Source: Flavobacterium frigidarium DSM 17623 (GTDB lineage: Bacteria > Bacteroidota > Bacteroidia > Flavobacteriales > Flavobacteriaceae). Taken from it: a stretch of 64,000 bases of DNA. Positions 6,716 to 15,364 of the stretch are shown piece after piece (positions within the stretch are counted from its first letter, which is position 1; each line of letters starts with the position of its first letter). The notes beneath the pieces are model-generated. The model saw only the letters and a list, made by a program, of their open reading frames with translations, was not told the origin of the DNA and searched no databases. The stretch is taken from positions 62,001-126,000 of the forward strand of contig NZ_AUDO01000008.1 in assembly GCF_000425505.1 (NCBI RefSeq), given 5' to 3'. The position numbers were made by a program, and so were the translations under genes.

Positions 6716-9361
6716 CTAGAATTGTTGTCCTATGATAAAGTGTGTTTGCCAGCCACTAGGTTCTGTTTGACCAGTTGCTGCGTCAAATCCATGAGCAAAG
6801 TCGATACCTAATAAACCAAATGCTGGCATAAATACTCTAAGTCCTACACCTGCTGATCTTTTTAAGTCAAAAGGATTGAAAGTTTTAAAATTTTCATAAG
6901 AATTACCTGCTTCTACAAAACCAAGTGCATAAATTGATGCTGATGATTTTAATGTGATTGGGTAACGTAATTCCATTGAGAACTTGTTATAAACGGTTGC
7001 TCCAATTTGCTCATTATTACTGTTTAGAGGTGTTAATGAGTTGTTCTCGTATCCTCTTAACTGGACCGTCTCTCTACCGTCTAACGAGTAATTTGCAAGA
7101 CCATCTCCACCAACGTAGAATCTTTCAAATGGCACAGCGCCACGATCTTGATTATAAGCTCCTAAGAAACCAAACTCTGTTAATGTTCTTAAAACTAATT
7201 TACCATAAATTTTAGTATAGGCATCAGCTTTAAATTTAATTTTATAGTACTCTAACCAGTTAAATTTCTTTTGGTCAACAATGGCAGCATCTGCAGCAGC
7301 TTCTTGAAAAGTTGATACTCTATTACCTGACGCATCTAAGTAAGATCCTTTAGGTATAGTGATGTTTCCATTTGAATCAAATTGATCCACTGTACTCTTT
7401 AATTTGTATTCTTCTTTATCCCCTAATGTGGCATAGTTTATTCCGTTAAGTAAACTGTAAGGAGGTGTTATTTTTGCCGAGATACTAAATTCAGACCCAT
7501 AAGTAGGGAAAATTGGATTCACCCCTTTGTTATTCCTTGTTAATCCAATTGTGTAAGCTAAGTTACGAGAATTACCATCTCCAAAGGTAAACAATCCAGT
7601 ATTGTAGTTATTTAAACTATAGTGCTGGTAACTTACAGATTGCGATAGAACGAAGAAGTCATCTGGTTCTGTCAGTCTTTTTGCTAAACCTACAGACAAT
7701 GTCAAGATATTAAAACTTTTACTTTTATCAGCTTTTTGAGTCTGAAAATCATTTAAAAACTGCTTACTATATGAGATAGAAGAACTAAATTGCACCGGTT
7801 TTTTTCCTCCAAACCATGGTTCAGAAAACGAAACACTATACGTTTGAAAGAAAGTACTTCCTTGTAAACGTAAAGATACTTTTTGACCATCTCCCATAGG
7901 TAATGGTTTGTACGCATCTTTATTTAACATGTTTCTAGCCGAGAAGTTGTTAAATGATAATCCTAATGTACCAATGAATCCACCTCCACCGTAACCACCT
8001 TGTAGTTCAATTTGGCTTGATCCTTTTTCTACTAATTGATATTCGATATCAACGGTACCTGCTGCAGCATCAACATTTTTAAATGCTGGATTGATTGCCT
8101 CAGGGTCAAAGAAGCCTAATTGACCAATCTCACGAATTGTTCTAACTAACTCGTCTTTGCTATATTTTTGACCTGGCTTAGTTCTTAATTCTCTGTAAAT
8201 TACACGGTCATTGGTCTTATCGTTTCCTACTACAGTAATTTTGTTAAAGTAAGCTAATGGTCCTTCAGTAACTCTAATTTCGAAGTCGATTGTGTCATTT
8301 GCAGTTTTTACCTCAACAGCATTAATATTTGAGAATAAATAGCCACTGTTTTGATACAAATTTGTAATGTCTTCCCCGTCAGGTTTTGTTTTGTCTGCAA
8401 TTCTTTTTTCAAGTAAAACACCGTTGTATGTTTCTCCTTTTTTAACCCCTAATATTCTTGATAATAATTGATCAGAATATACCGTGTTACCTAAGAATTT
8501 AATATCTCCAAAATAGTATTTTCTACCTTCTTCAATATTAACATTAATAGCTAAAGTGTTTTTTTCTTTATTGTATTTAACAGAGTCAGAAATGATTCGA
8601 GCATCTCTATATCCCTTTTCCTTGTATTTTGCAATTACATTCTCTAAGTCTGATTTGTATTTGTCTTTAATGAACTTAGATGCTTTTAGAATTCTTAAAA
8701 AGTTCTTTTGCTTCGTGTCTTTCATTGCTTTACGCAATGTCTTGTCAGACATTTGTTCGTTTCCGTCAAAGTCAATACTACTAATTTTTACTTTGTCACC
8801 TTTGTCAATATTCACTAACATGTTCACCTCATTTGTAGTTGCGGTGTCCTTAGATATATTGATGTTTACTTTAGTATTATAGTAACCGTCCTTTTTGTAT
8901 TTGTTTTCGATGTAGTTTTTAGTGGTTGTTAACAAGTTTTCGTTAACCACTTTGCTTTTAGTTAAGCCGTTATCTTTAATTAACGCCTCAGTCTTGTTTT
9001 TCTTAACGCCAACAAATTTCACTTCCTTAAGTTTAGGAAGTTCTTTAATATCTAGATCAAGATAGATGCTGTCATTTTCAATGTGATTGATATAAAACGA
9101 AATTTCGTCAAATAGGCCTAGTTTTCCTAACTTTTTGATGGCGCTACTAATTTGTTCTCCAGGAACCGTAATTTCTTGTCCTTTTTGTAATCCTGCAAAG
9201 GTTACCACTGTTTGCTCATTAAAGCTTATTTTACTTGTAACTGTTACATTACCAAGTATGTATTTTTTTCCTTCGTCAAAAGGAACTCTGTCTTGGGCTT
9301 TAGCTTTTGAGAAACTCGCTATAAGGGCGATGGTAAGGACTGCTTTTATACTTTTATTCAA
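6716..9361 (-). CDS. bamA: Outer membrane protein assembly factor BamA
   Basis: About 881 residues. It is the central beta-barrel insertase of the BAM complex. The N-terminal half carries successive POTRA-like domains (for example VKFVGVKKNKTEALIK, SSIDFDGNEQMSDKTLRKAM, ITVVGNDKTNDRVIYREL). The C-terminal half is an Omp85 barrel with GGYGGGGFIGTLGLSFNN, the VRLRG-type motif as VQLRGYEN, and a terminal aromatic (QQF). The frame is open back to 9439, overlapping uppS, but the natural signal peptide (KSIKAVLTIALIASFSKAKAQ) begins after non-ATG codons: GTG at 9364 or TTG at 9361, 8-10 bp past the uppS stop. I chose the TTG; the exact start is uncertain. Confidence 0.92.
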   Translation of the reverse strand: MNKSIKAVLTIALIASFSKAKAQDRVPFDEGKKYILGNVTVTSKISFNEQTVVTFAGLQKGQEITVPGEQISSAIKKLGKLGLFDEISFYINHIENDSIYLDLDIKELPKLKEVKFVGVKKNKTEALIKDNGLTKSKVVNENLLTTTKNYIENKYKKDGYYNTKVNINISKDTATTNEVNMLVNIDKGDKVKISSIDFDGNEQMSDKTLRKAMKDTKQKNFLRILKASKFIKDKYKSDLENVIAKYKEKGYRDARIISDSVKYNKEKNTLAINVNIEEGRKYYFGDIKFLGNTVYSDQLLSRILGVKKGETYNGVLLEKRIADKTKPDGEDITNLYQNSGYLFSNINAVEVKTANDTIDFEIRVTEGPLAYFNKITVVGNDKTNDRVIYRELRTKPGQKYSKDELVRTIREIGQLGFFDPEAINPAFKNVDAAAGTVDIEYQLVEKGSSQIELQGGYGGGGFIGTLGLSFNNFSARNMLNKDAYKPLPMGDGQKVSLRLQGSTFFQTYSVSFSEPWFGGKKPVQFSSSISYSKQFLNDFQTQKADKSKSFNILTLSVGLAKRLTEPDDFFVLSQSVSYQHYSLNNYNTGLFTFGDGNSRNLAYTIGLTRNNKGVNPIFPTYGSEFSISAKITPPYSLLNGINYATLGDKEEYKLKSTVDQFDSNGNITIPKGSYLDASGNRVSTFQEAAADAAIVDQKKFNWLEYYKIKFKADAYTKIYGKLVLRTLTEFGFLGAYNQDRGAVPFERFYVGGDGLANYSLDGRETVQLRGYENNSLTPLNSNNEQIGATVYNKFSMELRYPITLKSSASIYALGFVEAGNSYENFKTFNPFDLKRSAGVGLRVFMPAFGLLGIDFAHGFDAATGQTEPSGWQTHFIIGQQF

Positions 9362-9371
9362 CACTAAAAAT

Positions 9372-10112
9372 TTATTTAATTTGTTCACTTGTTTTTCCAA
9401 ATCTGCGCTCTCTCTTTTGATAACTAATGATAGCCTCATATAACTCTTGTTCTTTAAAGTCTGGCCACAATACGTCAGTAAAATACAATTCAGCGTAAGC
9501 TATCTGCCATAACAGAAAATTACTTATCCTGTGTTCTCCACTTGTTCGTATTAATAAATCTACATCGGGTAAATTTTGCGTGTAAAGATGCTCATTTATA
9601 ATTGAATCGTCAATAGCGTCAATTGAAATTATATTATTTTTAACTTTATCACTAATAGACTTCACAACATTAACAATTTCTTCTCTAGATCCGTAACTTA
9701 ATGCTAAGGTTAGTGTGAGTTTCGTATTGTTTTTAGTTTTTTCAATTACATCTAGTAATTCTTTCTGCGCTGTCTCAGGCATTTTCTCAAGATTACCAAT
9801 GGTGTTTAAACGGATGTTATTCTTGATTAATGTTGGCAATTCTTTCTTCAATGATTTGATCAAAATCTTCATTAATGTATCTACTTCTAATTTTGGTCTA
9901 TTCCAGTTTTCTGTAGAAAAAGCATACAATGTAAGATTTTCAATACCGAGTTTAGCACAAGTCTCAATAATGATTTTTACCGATTTTGTTCCGCTTTCAT
10001 GTCCAAAAGCTCTTAGTAATCCTTGCTTTTTTGCCCAGCGGCCGTTACCATCCATTATAATTGCTAAGTGGCGTGGTAAGTTGGTAATGTCTATATGTTC
10101 TAGTAAATTCAT
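9372..10112 (-). CDS. uppS: Isoprenyl (undecaprenyl diphosphate) transferase
   Basis: 246 residues from the ATG at 10112, four bases after the porG-like stop. The open frame extends upstream to 10148, but that part overlaps the previous gene. It is a cis-prenyltransferase making the C55 lipid carrier for peptidoglycan and polysaccharide synthesis. Family motifs are visible: LAIIMDGNGRWAKK with the catalytic Asp, the LTLALSYGSREEI segment, and DVDLLIRTSGEHRISNFLLW close to the C-terminus with YTELYF-like AYAELYF. It lies between porG and bamA in a tight minus-strand unit. Confidence 0.95.
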   Translation of the reverse strand: MNLLEHIDITNLPRHLAIIMDGNGRWAKKQGLLRAFGHESGTKSVKIIIETCAKLGIENLTLYAFSTENWNRPKLEVDTLMKILIKSLKKELPTLIKNNIRLNTIGNLEKMPETAQKELLDVIEKTKNNTKLTLTLALSYGSREEIVNVVKSISDKVKNNIISIDAIDDSIINEHLYTQNLPDVDLLIRTSGEHRISNFLLWQIAYAELYFTDVLWPDFKEQELYEAIISYQKRERRFGKTSEQIK

Positions 10113-10116
10113 TTTT

Positions 10117-10869
10117 TTAGTCTGCACAGTAACATGGTTTTTGTCCAAAAGTATACGTTAACGTAACTCCTGTAAAAAGATACCAATCATTATTATTTAT
10201 ATTTCCAAAAGCGATGTTATTCACAGTTACGGGGCTAACTGACATGTCAACGTATGTTAGAGGGTAGCTACTGTCTAAGTCGTCTGTAAAAGTGTAACGT
10301 GCTCCAGCTTCAACCGCTAGAATAAATCTGCTATTTAAAGTTGTTTTTACTCCAATATTAAAAGGTATTGCAAAGCTTGAATTACTGTAGTTTTCTTGAA
10401 TTTGCATTGGTCCAGATGTAGGTATTCCCGAAATTCTTGTTCCAATAGGTATATTATGACTTAAATCTCCTTCGTAAGAAGCATAGCTTATTCCTGTATA
10501 TATATAAGGTGTAAATTGTCTACCTGCACGGTATAAATCAAAGTCAAAAAAGTTAAACTCGATACCCACTGAAGCTTCTGTCAGTTTAGTGTCAAATCGA
10601 TCTTCTCTTAATTGTCTACTTATATCGTTAGACTCAGTGTCATTTGCACTTAGTTTACTATACATTAAAGATGCTCTATACGCTAGCCGTGTAGTTTGAT
10701 TCCATTTATAAAGCACACCTAATGCGAGTTTGTTCGGAGCGATGTAACTAGTCGATCCTACATCACCAACAAAGTTGCTTCCGCCTACAAATACTCCAAT
10801 TTCGTTAATTTGAGAGTACATAGAAACGCTTAGAAATAGCGATAAAATAAGAGTGAAAAATCTATTCAT
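10117..10869 (-). CDS. porG: PorG-like outer-membrane protein (DUF6089), type IX secretion
   Basis: About 250 residues, starting at the inner Met of MNRFFTLILSLFLSVSMYSQ, a clear signal peptide. A second in-frame ATG lies seven codons upstream. The mature protein starts with NEIGVFVGGSNFVGDVG and continues as an eight-strand-type barrel ending TGVTLTYTFGQKPCYCAD. The GVFxGGSNFxGDVG start and the Cys-containing tail match what I know of DUF6089/PorG, an outer-membrane component of the type IX secretion system in Porphyromonas and Flavobacteriia. The gene sits between nadK and uppS, its usual context. The rest of the T9SS is not in this window. Confidence 0.8.
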   Translation of the reverse strand: MNRFFTLILSLFLSVSMYSQINEIGVFVGGSNFVGDVGSTSYIAPNKLALGVLYKWNQTTRLAYRASLMYSKLSANDTESNDISRQLREDRFDTKLTEASVGIEFNFFDFDLYRAGRQFTPYIYTGISYASYEGDLSHNIPIGTRISGIPTSGPMQIQENYSNSSFAIPFNIGVKTTLNSRFILAVEAGARYTFTDDLDSSYPLTYVDMSVSPVTVNNIAFGNINNNDWYLFTGVTLTYTFGQKPCYCAD

Positions 10870-11041
10870 TTGTCTTAAAATTGCCTGCAAATATAATAAT
10901 TATCGATACTAATCAATGCCTTATCTGTTAAAACTGCTTATATTTTAGATATTAATAGGTATTATAGAGTGCGGTTGAGAGTTTATAAGTTCAAAACGAA
11001 ATAAAACAATGAAATCGTATAATGACTGTGTATTTTGTGAT

Positions 11042-11926
11042 TTAGTTTCGCTTATCTTCTCCCCATAACAATTTACTACGCAACGTTTTTAAGAAAGTTG
11101 CTTCTGGAATTTCCACCATATTTATTTTAAAGGCCGTTTTTCTAATTGTTAATATAGAATCATTTCCCACTGATGTAATTCTTGAATCTAAAGATACAAG
11201 ATAGTTTTCTTCCCTTCCTGAAACGCGCAGCTCTATATCTGTATCGTCTGGAATAACAAGTGGTCTTGCATTTAAGTTATGTGGAGCGATAGGTGTGATT
11301 ACCAAACTTTTTACATCTGGTGTTAATATAGGCCCTCCGCAGCTTAAAGAATATCCCGTAGATCCTGTTGGTGTAGAGATTATTAAACCATCAGCCCAAT
11401 ACGAATTTAAGAACTCCCCGTTTAAATAGGTATCTATGGTAATCATCGATGTAGTGTCTTTTCTACTTACGGTGATTTCGTTCATTGCAAAATTAATATC
11501 TTGCAATGCCTCATTTGTTGGAGTACAACTCAAACTTAACAATGTCCTTTTAGACAAAGTATATTGTTTGTCTAATACAATTTGTAGAAAAGAGGCAATG
11601 TTTTCCTTTTGTACGGTTGCTAGAAAACCAAGTCTGCCTGCGTTAATTCCTAATATCGGAACTCCAGAGTTACGTACCAGCGTAGCAGCTCTTAAAATAG
11701 TTCCATCTCCTCCTATACTTAATAAAATGTCAAAACTTCTGTCTAACTCCGTGTGCGATGAAAATGTTTTATAATCTCTTTGGATGATTTCCTTATCATA
11801 AAGCATTTCAAGAAAATCAGCTTCAATAACGAGTTCTACATTATTTCGATTAAAAAAAACAAAGATGTCCTTAATAATTGGTTCTGTACTATTTTGGTAA
11901 TATTGACCGTAAATGGCTATTTTCAT
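11042..11926 (-). CDS. nadK: NAD kinase
   Basis: 294 residues, cytoplasmic. It phosphorylates NAD to NADP. The diagnostic LLSIGGDGTILRAA motif lies near residue 70, and the second signature is GSTGYSLSCGGPILTPDV with TPIAPHNLNARPLVIPD, containing the NE/D-rich and TPIAPH elements of the family. It lies 64 bp downstream of the CBS-domain gene and 172 bp upstream of porG on the same strand, in the order typical of Flavobacteriia. Confidence 0.95.
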   Translation of the reverse strand: MKIAIYGQYYQNSTEPIIKDIFVFFNRNNVELVIEADFLEMLYDKEIIQRDYKTFSSHTELDRSFDILLSIGGDGTILRAATLVRNSGVPILGINAGRLGFLATVQKENIASFLQIVLDKQYTLSKRTLLSLSCTPTNEALQDINFAMNEITVSRKDTTSMITIDTYLNGEFLNSYWADGLIISTPTGSTGYSLSCGGPILTPDVKSLVITPIAPHNLNARPLVIPDDTDIELRVSGREENYLVSLDSRITSVGNDSILTIRKTAFKINMVEIPEATFLKTLRSKLLWGEDKRN

Positions 11927-11990
11927 TGTAGTTGCTTGTGCTATTTTATTTTGAAGAGAGTGAGCAGTTAAACTTTGTAGTTATCCTAAA

Positions 11991-12647
11991 TTACATATTC
12001 AAGTAACGGTCTAGATAATCCGAACGTTCTTTTAAATTATTAATATAATCATCCTCGTGATGTTCAGAGGTGATTTCGTAGTTATACCTTCTAAATGTTT
12101 GAATGATTTCATTAATTGCTCCTGTGGTAATTTTCAACGTTACCTCGACAGTATCGGTATCTGAATCAGAAATGAATAATCCTAGTAATTTTGCATTATT
12201 GCTTTCAACTATTTGTGTTATTTGACTCATAGAATAATCGACAAGTCCTTTGCGGACTTTTATAATACTACCTTGCTCTTTTAAAAAAGTTGTTTGATGA
12301 AAAAACGTTAAGATATCTTCGATTTCATAATAACCTACATAGTTGTTTTCGTTGTTTAAAACCGGAATTAAATTAGCGTGATTTTTGGCAAATACAGTCA
12401 AAACTTCCAACCATATGGCATCAGCTCTTGTGAAAAAATGTTCTAAGGTGTATTTAAAGTCGATTACTTTTTTATCCTCATCAAACGTTGCAGTGTCTTC
12501 AGCGGATAAATTTCCAATGAAGATACCGTTTTCCAACACTGGAAAGTGTGAAAAATTTGATTCGGCAAAAAAATCATTCACTGCCGAAATACTATCTTGG
12601 CTGTCAATGGCTTTAAAGTCAGTAGTTATGTAGTTTGTAATTTCCAT
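11991..12647 (-). CDS. CBS-domain protein
   Basis: 218 residues, cytoplasmic. Two CBS domains occupy roughly residues 1-125: FPVLENGIFIGNLSAED and LIPVLNNENNYVGYYEIEDIL are the two typical strand-turn cores. The C-terminal part (about 130-218) resembles an ACT-like regulatory domain: KLLGLFISDSDTDTVEVTLKI followed by NEIIQTFRRYNYEI. Such proteins sense adenosyl ligands; the ligand and partner here are unknown. It is divergent from pdxJ and begins the minus-strand nadK-porG-uppS-bamA block. Confidence 0.88.
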   Translation of the reverse strand: MEITNYITTDFKAIDSQDSISAVNDFFAESNFSHFPVLENGIFIGNLSAEDTATFDEDKKVIDFKYTLEHFFTRADAIWLEVLTVFAKNHANLIPVLNNENNYVGYYEIEDILTFFHQTTFLKEQGSIIKVRKGLVDYSMSQITQIVESNNAKLLGLFISDSDTDTVEVTLKITTGAINEIIQTFRRYNYEITSEHHEDDYINNLKERSDYLDRYLNM

Positions 12648-12715
12648 CTGTCGTGAATCCTCTATTTTTATGCAAAATAATCAAAAAAAGGCAAAATCTC
12701 CTACCTTTTACTTTG

Positions 12716-12723
12716 TATTTTTG
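12716..12723 (+). promoter_or_regulatory. pdxJ promoter -7 element
   Basis: TATTTTTG matches the Bacteroidota TAnnTTTG -7 consensus 40 bp upstream of the pdxJ ATG. No clear TTG lies at 19-21 nt spacing, so only the -7 half is supported. Confidence 0.5.
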
Positions 12724-12762
12724 TACACAGTAATAAGATAGTTTTAATCAAATAGTATTTCA

Positions 12763-13476
12763 ATGACAAAGTTAAGTGTAAACATCAATAAAATAGCTAC
12801 TTTACGTAATGCCAGAGGAGGAAATGTGCCCGATTTATTAAAAGTTGCTGCAGACATTCAAAAATTTGGAGCACAAGGAATCACTATTCACCCGCGCCCA
12901 GACGAACGTCACATCCGCTATCAAGATGCTCGCGATTTAAAAGCCATTGTTCACACCGAATTCAATATAGAAGGAAACCCTCAGCATAATTTTATCGATT
13001 TGGTTCTTGAATGCAAACCAGAGCAAGTTACATTAGTACCAGATGCAATTGGTGCCATCACTTCCTCTGCTGGTTGGGATACAGTAAAAAATCAGGCTTA
13101 TTTGACTGAAATGATTCAAGAATTTAAGCGAAATAATATTCGAACATCCATCTTTGTCGATCCTATTCTTGCTATGATTGAAGGGGCAAAAAACACAGGA
13201 GCTGATCGCATCGAATTATACACTGAGGACTTTGCCCACCAATACAGTTTAGGAAACCATGACGCGATCAATCCTTATGTAACAGCATCAGTTTTGGCAA
13301 ACGACTTAGGCTTAGGGATTAATGCAGGACACGATTTAAGCTTAGATAATATTCAGTTTTTCAAGCAGAACATTCCAGGATTACTCGAAGTTTCTATAGG
13401 ACATGCATTAATCGCAGAGTCACTATATTTAGGTTTAGAGAATGTGGTGAACATGTACTTGCAAAAATTAAAATAA
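12763..13476 (+). CDS. pdxJ: Pyridoxine 5'-phosphate synthase
   Basis: 237 residues. It condenses 3-amino-2-oxopropyl phosphate with 1-deoxyxylulose 5-phosphate in the DXP-dependent vitamin B6 pathway. The start [17 protein letters not shown] and the following [14 protein letters not shown] are the phosphate-binding signatures of PdxJ. EGNP, VTLVPDA, and the [12 protein letters not shown] and [12 protein letters not shown] motifs follow in the expected TIM-barrel order. It is divergent from the CBS-domain gene. A structured intergenic repeat lies directly after its stop. Confidence 0.96.
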   Translation: MTKLSVNINKIATLRNARGGNVPDLLKVAADIQKFGAQGITIHPRPDERHIRYQDARDLKAIVHTEFNIEGNPQHNFIDLVLECKPEQVTLVPDAIGAITSSAGWDTVKNQAYLTEMIQEFKRNNIRTSIFVDPILAMIEGAKNTGADRIELYTEDFAHQYSLGNHDAINPYVTASVLANDLGLGINAGHDLSLDNIQFFKQNIPGLLEVSIGHALIAESLYLGLENVVNMYLQKLK

Positions 13477-13484
13477 AATAATTT

Positions 13485-13609
13485 GGGCGTGCCCTTTATA
13501 ATCCCGATGATCTCGGGATTTTAAAGGTCGGGCTATACGCTACAATCTTTTTTCATATTTCGCTATCGCTTCATATTAAAAAAGGATTTTCGCTGCTATC
13601 CCTCACGCG
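13485..13609 (+). repeat. Dispersed structured intergenic element, type A copy 1
   Basis: Frame GGGCGTG ... GGTCGGGCTATACGCT ... CGCTGCTATCCCTCACGCG. Arm 1 is a hairpin (CCTTTA-t-AATCCCGA pairing with TCGGGATT-t-TAAAGG). Arm 2 starts ATCTTTTTT and closes with AAAAAAGGAT. The outer GCGTG/CACGC can also pair. The same frame recurs at 44585-44697 and, inverted, at 36681-36772 with different arm sequences. Confidence 0.75.
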
Positions 13610-13630
13610 AAACCATAAAAACAAAAGAAA

Positions 13631-14395
13631 ATGCTATATTCAAAAATAGAAGGAGAAGGAAAACCACTTTTAATCCTACACGGATTTTTAGGTATGTCAG
13701 ATAACTGGAAAACTATTGGAGTACAATTGTCAACAGAAGGGTATCAAGTGCACTTACTCGATTTGCGTAACCACGGTCGCAGTTTTCAATCAGAGGAATT
13801 TAGTTATGCCTTAATGGCACAAGACGTATTTGATTATTGTAAAGAACATAATTTAGAAAAAGTATCCGTTATCGGGCATTCTATGGGAGGTAAAACAGCC
13901 ATGTTGTTTGCAACTACCTATCCTGAGATGATCGATAAATTGATTGTCGCTGATATTGGCCCAAAATTTTATCCGCAGCATCATCAAACGATTTTAGCGG
14001 GATTAAATGCCGTAGATTTTGAAAAAAAACCAAGCCGCGCTGATGTCGAAGCTACGCTAGAAGAATACATCACCGACTTCGGAACGCGTCAGTTTTTAAT
14101 GAAAAGTTTGTTTTGGCAAGAGCCAGGTCAATTGGCTTTCCGTTTTAATCTTTCTGTTTTTAATAAAAAGTTAGACGAAATAGGTGTGGCACTTCCTGAA
14201 GCTGCAGTCTATGACAAACCTACGCTATTTATTCGTGGTGGAAATTCGGATTATATTAAGGATGGCGATTTCGATGCGATAAAGAAACATTTTCCACTAG
14301 CGGCATTCGAAACAATTCCTAATGCTGGACACTGGTTACACGCCGAAAACCCAAAATTGTTTCATCAATTGGCAAAAGATTTCTTAGATAAATAA
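13631..14395 (+). CDS. Alpha/beta-fold hydrolase (YbfF-like esterase)
   Basis: 254 residues, cytoplasmic. The alpha/beta-hydrolase motifs are complete: HGFLG oxyanion loop near residue 19, DLRNHGRS near residue 50, the nucleophile elbow GHSMGG near residue 85, and the catalytic His in NAGHWLHAENP near residue 235. The arrangement resembles E. coli YbfF and related acyl esterases. The natural substrate cannot be read from sequence. It is 15 bp upstream of a small membrane protein gene, probably cotranscribed. Confidence 0.9.
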   Translation: MLYSKIEGEGKPLLILHGFLGMSDNWKTIGVQLSTEGYQVHLLDLRNHGRSFQSEEFSYALMAQDVFDYCKEHNLEKVSVIGHSMGGKTAMLFATTYPEMIDKLIVADIGPKFYPQHHQTILAGLNAVDFEKKPSRADVEATLEEYITDFGTRQFLMKSLFWQEPGQLAFRFNLSVFNKKLDEIGVALPEAAVYDKPTLFIRGGNSDYIKDGDFDAIKKHFPLAAFETIPNAGHWLHAENPKLFHQLAKDFLDK

Positions 14396-14409
14396 TTTAA
14401 ACGAACATT

Positions 14410-14754
14410 ATGAAAGTTTTATTTAGAATATTAATTACTGCAGTATTAGTTGTAATTTTATCACATTTGATGCCTGGAGTACATGTAGAAAGTTTTGTAA
14501 AAGCTATTTACGTTGCTATTGTTTTAGGGTTGTTAAATCTTTTCATCAAGCCAATCTTAGTTATACTAACATTGCCTATCACCTTCATTACATTAGGGTT
14601 GTTTTTACTAATTATCAATGCAATATTGATTTTGATTTGTGATAATATTGTAGGAGGCTTTAGGGTAGATTCTTTTTTAACCGCCTTATTGTTTAGTGTA
14701 ATATTGTCTGTTTCCCAGTCGCTTATGTACGCGCTTTTTGGAGAGACTAAATAA
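14410..14754 (+). CDS. Phage-holin-family-4-like membrane protein
   Basis: 114 residues with four predicted transmembrane segments: 5-22, about 35-52, 55-77 and about 88-110. The LGLLNLFIKPILVILTLPITFITLGLF region is the signature of the widespread chromosomal family annotated as phage holin family 4 (YvlD-like). These proteins are not phage lysis proteins; their role is unknown. It follows the hydrolase gene closely. A 21-bp inverted repeat starts 11 bp after its stop. Confidence 0.88.
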   Translation: MKVLFRILITAVLVVILSHLMPGVHVESFVKAIYVAIVLGLLNLFIKPILVILTLPITFITLGLFLLIINAILILICDNIVGGFRVDSFLTALLFSVILSVSQSLMYALFGETK

Positions 14755-14764
14755 ATATATTCTT

Positions 14765-14826
14765 AAAATTAGTAAAACTATATTAACAAATTAATGCATG
14801 TAAACTAATATAGTTTTACTAATTTT
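14765..14826 (+). promoter_or_regulatory. 21-bp perfect inverted repeat over the metal-island promoter (putative operator)
   Basis: Left arm 14765-14785 and right arm 14806-14826 are exact reverse complements over 21 bp, separated by a 20-bp spacer. The right arm contains TAATTTTG (14820-14827), a match to the TAnnTTTG -7 element, 17 bp before the ATG at 14845. Such overlap suggests a repressor site controlling the metal-resistance genes. The spacing and lack of a T-run argue against a simple terminator. Confidence 0.6.
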
Positions 14827-14844
14827 GTACTCAATTACAAGAAA

Positions 14845-15210
14845 ATGAAAAAAATCCACTTTATACTAATACTCTTAATTGGCGTCCTACTGATGCCCAA
14901 TTCAGTATTAGCGTGTGGAAATAGCGTCGACAAAACTTCTTGTAGTAAAGAGATGTCTTCTCATAAAGATATGAAAGACTGTTGTAAAAAAGAGAACTCA
15001 TCTAAGAAGAATCATAGCGGTTGCGCTGGAAAATGTGGTAATGCCATGTGTAGTGTATCTTCGATTCAATTGGGAGTTGTTTCAACTTTACCAGTAAATC
15101 TTGTTGCTGATCTATTTAATTTTTCTAAAGAGAAGCAAAAATTTTACCATACTATATCTTTAACTTCAGAAGGATATACTTCAATCTGGTTACTTCCTAA
15201 AATAGGATAA
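14845..15210 (+). CDS. Exported Cys/His/Lys-rich protein, metal island
   Basis: 121 residues with a signal peptide (MKKIHFILILLIGVLLMPNSVLA). The mature N-terminal half is unusually rich in Cys, His, Lys and Ser, with about nine Cys including CCKKE and CAGKCGNAMC, suggesting metal binding in the periplasm. The C-terminal half (VADLFNFSKEKQKFYHTISL) is ordinary. I do not recognise a named family. It is the first gene after the 21-bp inverted repeat and precedes the HMA protein, so it is probably a metal chelator or sensor of the island. That function is inferred. Confidence 0.75.
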   Translation: MKKIHFILILLIGVLLMPNSVLACGNSVDKTSCSKEMSSHKDMKDCCKKENSSKKNHSGCAGKCGNAMCSVSSIQLGVVSTLPVNLVADLFNFSKEKQKFYHTISLTSEGYTSIWLLPKIG

Positions 15211-15364
15211 AACCATTTCAAGACAGCCAATAGTCTGTCTATTTCAAAGTGCAACTGCACTTAACACCTTTATTTTAGCGGCATATTTATAGTATCTTAA
15301 TTGTAGTTATTAAACTATCATGATTTACGCATGCGTCTTATTTATTTAATTTAAAATTTATCGA

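Noticed and set aside
14410..14754. Phage remnant suggested by the holin family name
   Set aside because: This four-helix family is common on chromosomes, and no other phage gene is nearby.
14765..14826. Simple terminator of the holin-like gene
   Set aside because: A 20-nt loop, an A/T-only stem end and no T-run directly after it; the right arm contains a promoter box instead. A minor termination role cannot be excluded.
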